Shown here one piece after another: positions 63,778-64,000 of a DNA stretch of 64,000 bases; positions within the stretch are counted from its first letter, which is position 1; each line of letters begins with the position of its first letter. This DNA comes from CAVSVP01 sp963731125 (lineage in GTDB: Bacteria > Pseudomonadota > Gammaproteobacteria > Competibacterales > Competibacteraceae). The notes under the pieces are model-generated. The model ran no database searches. It was not told where the DNA came from and was given only the letters and a program-made list of their open reading frames with translations. The translations under genes and the position numbers were made by a program. The stretch lies in the NCBI GenBank assembly GCA_963731125.1, contig CAVSVP010000009.1, positions 372,001 through 436,000 of the forward strand, given 5' to 3'.

Positions 63778-64000
63778 TATTATAGTGATTTCACAAGAAT
63801 TTTGGCAGTGTCCCTCAACTGCCTTGATGGGATTGTCTTCAGGAAGCGGTAAAAACTTGGTTTAGAAATGCTCGCTCTAGCTACTACCAGTATTTTCATT
63901 AACTTACATGCTGCAGACGTTATCTCGGAGAAGAATTTTTGATTCAAGGTTGCAAGCTCTAGTTTCGAAAATAGTAGACCATGGCAGCAAAACCGACTTT
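63778..64000. other. Window end, no gene recognised
   Basis: About 220 bp of moderately AT-rich sequence after the IS5 element. No frame of useful length and no recognisable motif. In many relatives a peroxiredoxin gene follows gcvR, but nothing here shows one. Confidence 0.3.

Noticed and set aside
1..64000. CRISPR arrays, tRNA or rRNA genes, integrase attachment sites
   Set aside because: No regularly spaced direct repeats, cloverleaf-like sequence, rRNA signature or integrase gene was seen on either strand.

Overview
This 64 kb window looks like the chromosome of a gammaproteobacterium that is unusually rich in insertion sequences (IS). The host assignment rests on gene order: mutL-miaA-hfq-hflX-hflK-hflC-DUF2065-hisZ-purA, rpsF-priB-rpsR-(DUF2232)-rplI-dnaB-radA, bamC-dapA next to a gcvR-like gene, and menF-menD-menC. 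I cannot name the genus from sequence alone. Fourteen IS elements of about nine families can be recognised. Several have ends fixed by terminal inverted repeats (TIR) and target-site duplications (TSD) read directly from the sequence.

Layout. 1-1537: menF (isochorismate synthase). 1535-12744: an 11.2 kb 'Russian doll' in the menF/menD junction. An IS630-type element carries an IS1634-type element, which carries an IS200/IS605 element (itself split by an IS4-type element), an IS1-type element (itself hit by an IS701-like, an ISKra4 and a second IS200/IS605 element) and an unclassified DDE element. 12751-17595: menD, menC, tspO and a cardiolipin synthase. 17664-19740: leuA on the minus strand, preceded by a long leader with two candidate Leu-rich leader peptides, each next to a GC-rich hairpin. 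19964-23565: a small winged-helix regulator divergent from a zinc-type dehydrogenase, then mlaA, a DUF2007 gene and an LpxL-type acyltransferase. 23574-29399: ribosomal/replication cluster, with an apparent alr (alanine racemase) remnant between dnaB and radA. 29654-33051: fbaA, DUF302, glk, apt. 33269-38696: two tandem Pat-like proteins (NDP-forming acyl-CoA synthetase plus GNAT).

38725-49949 is a signalling island: a CheY-like regulator, a PAS hybrid histidine kinase, and a CheB-CheR-PAS-kinase-receiver fusion. Both large genes are broken by IS630-type elements, each carrying a further IS. The CheB/CheR fusion also carries two +1 homopolymer frameshifts. The kinase reading frames can be rebuilt across the insertions, so the lesions look recent.

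49951-62022 (minus strand) is the conserved housekeeping block purA to dapA. 62111-62197 is a probable MITE with a 6 bp TSD. It is followed by gcvR and an IS5-type element. The last 220 bases show no gene.

No rRNA, tRNA or CRISPR array was seen. The men, lipid-transport, ribosomal, DNA-repair and Hfl genes all look functional. The accessory signalling genes and many transposases are decaying.
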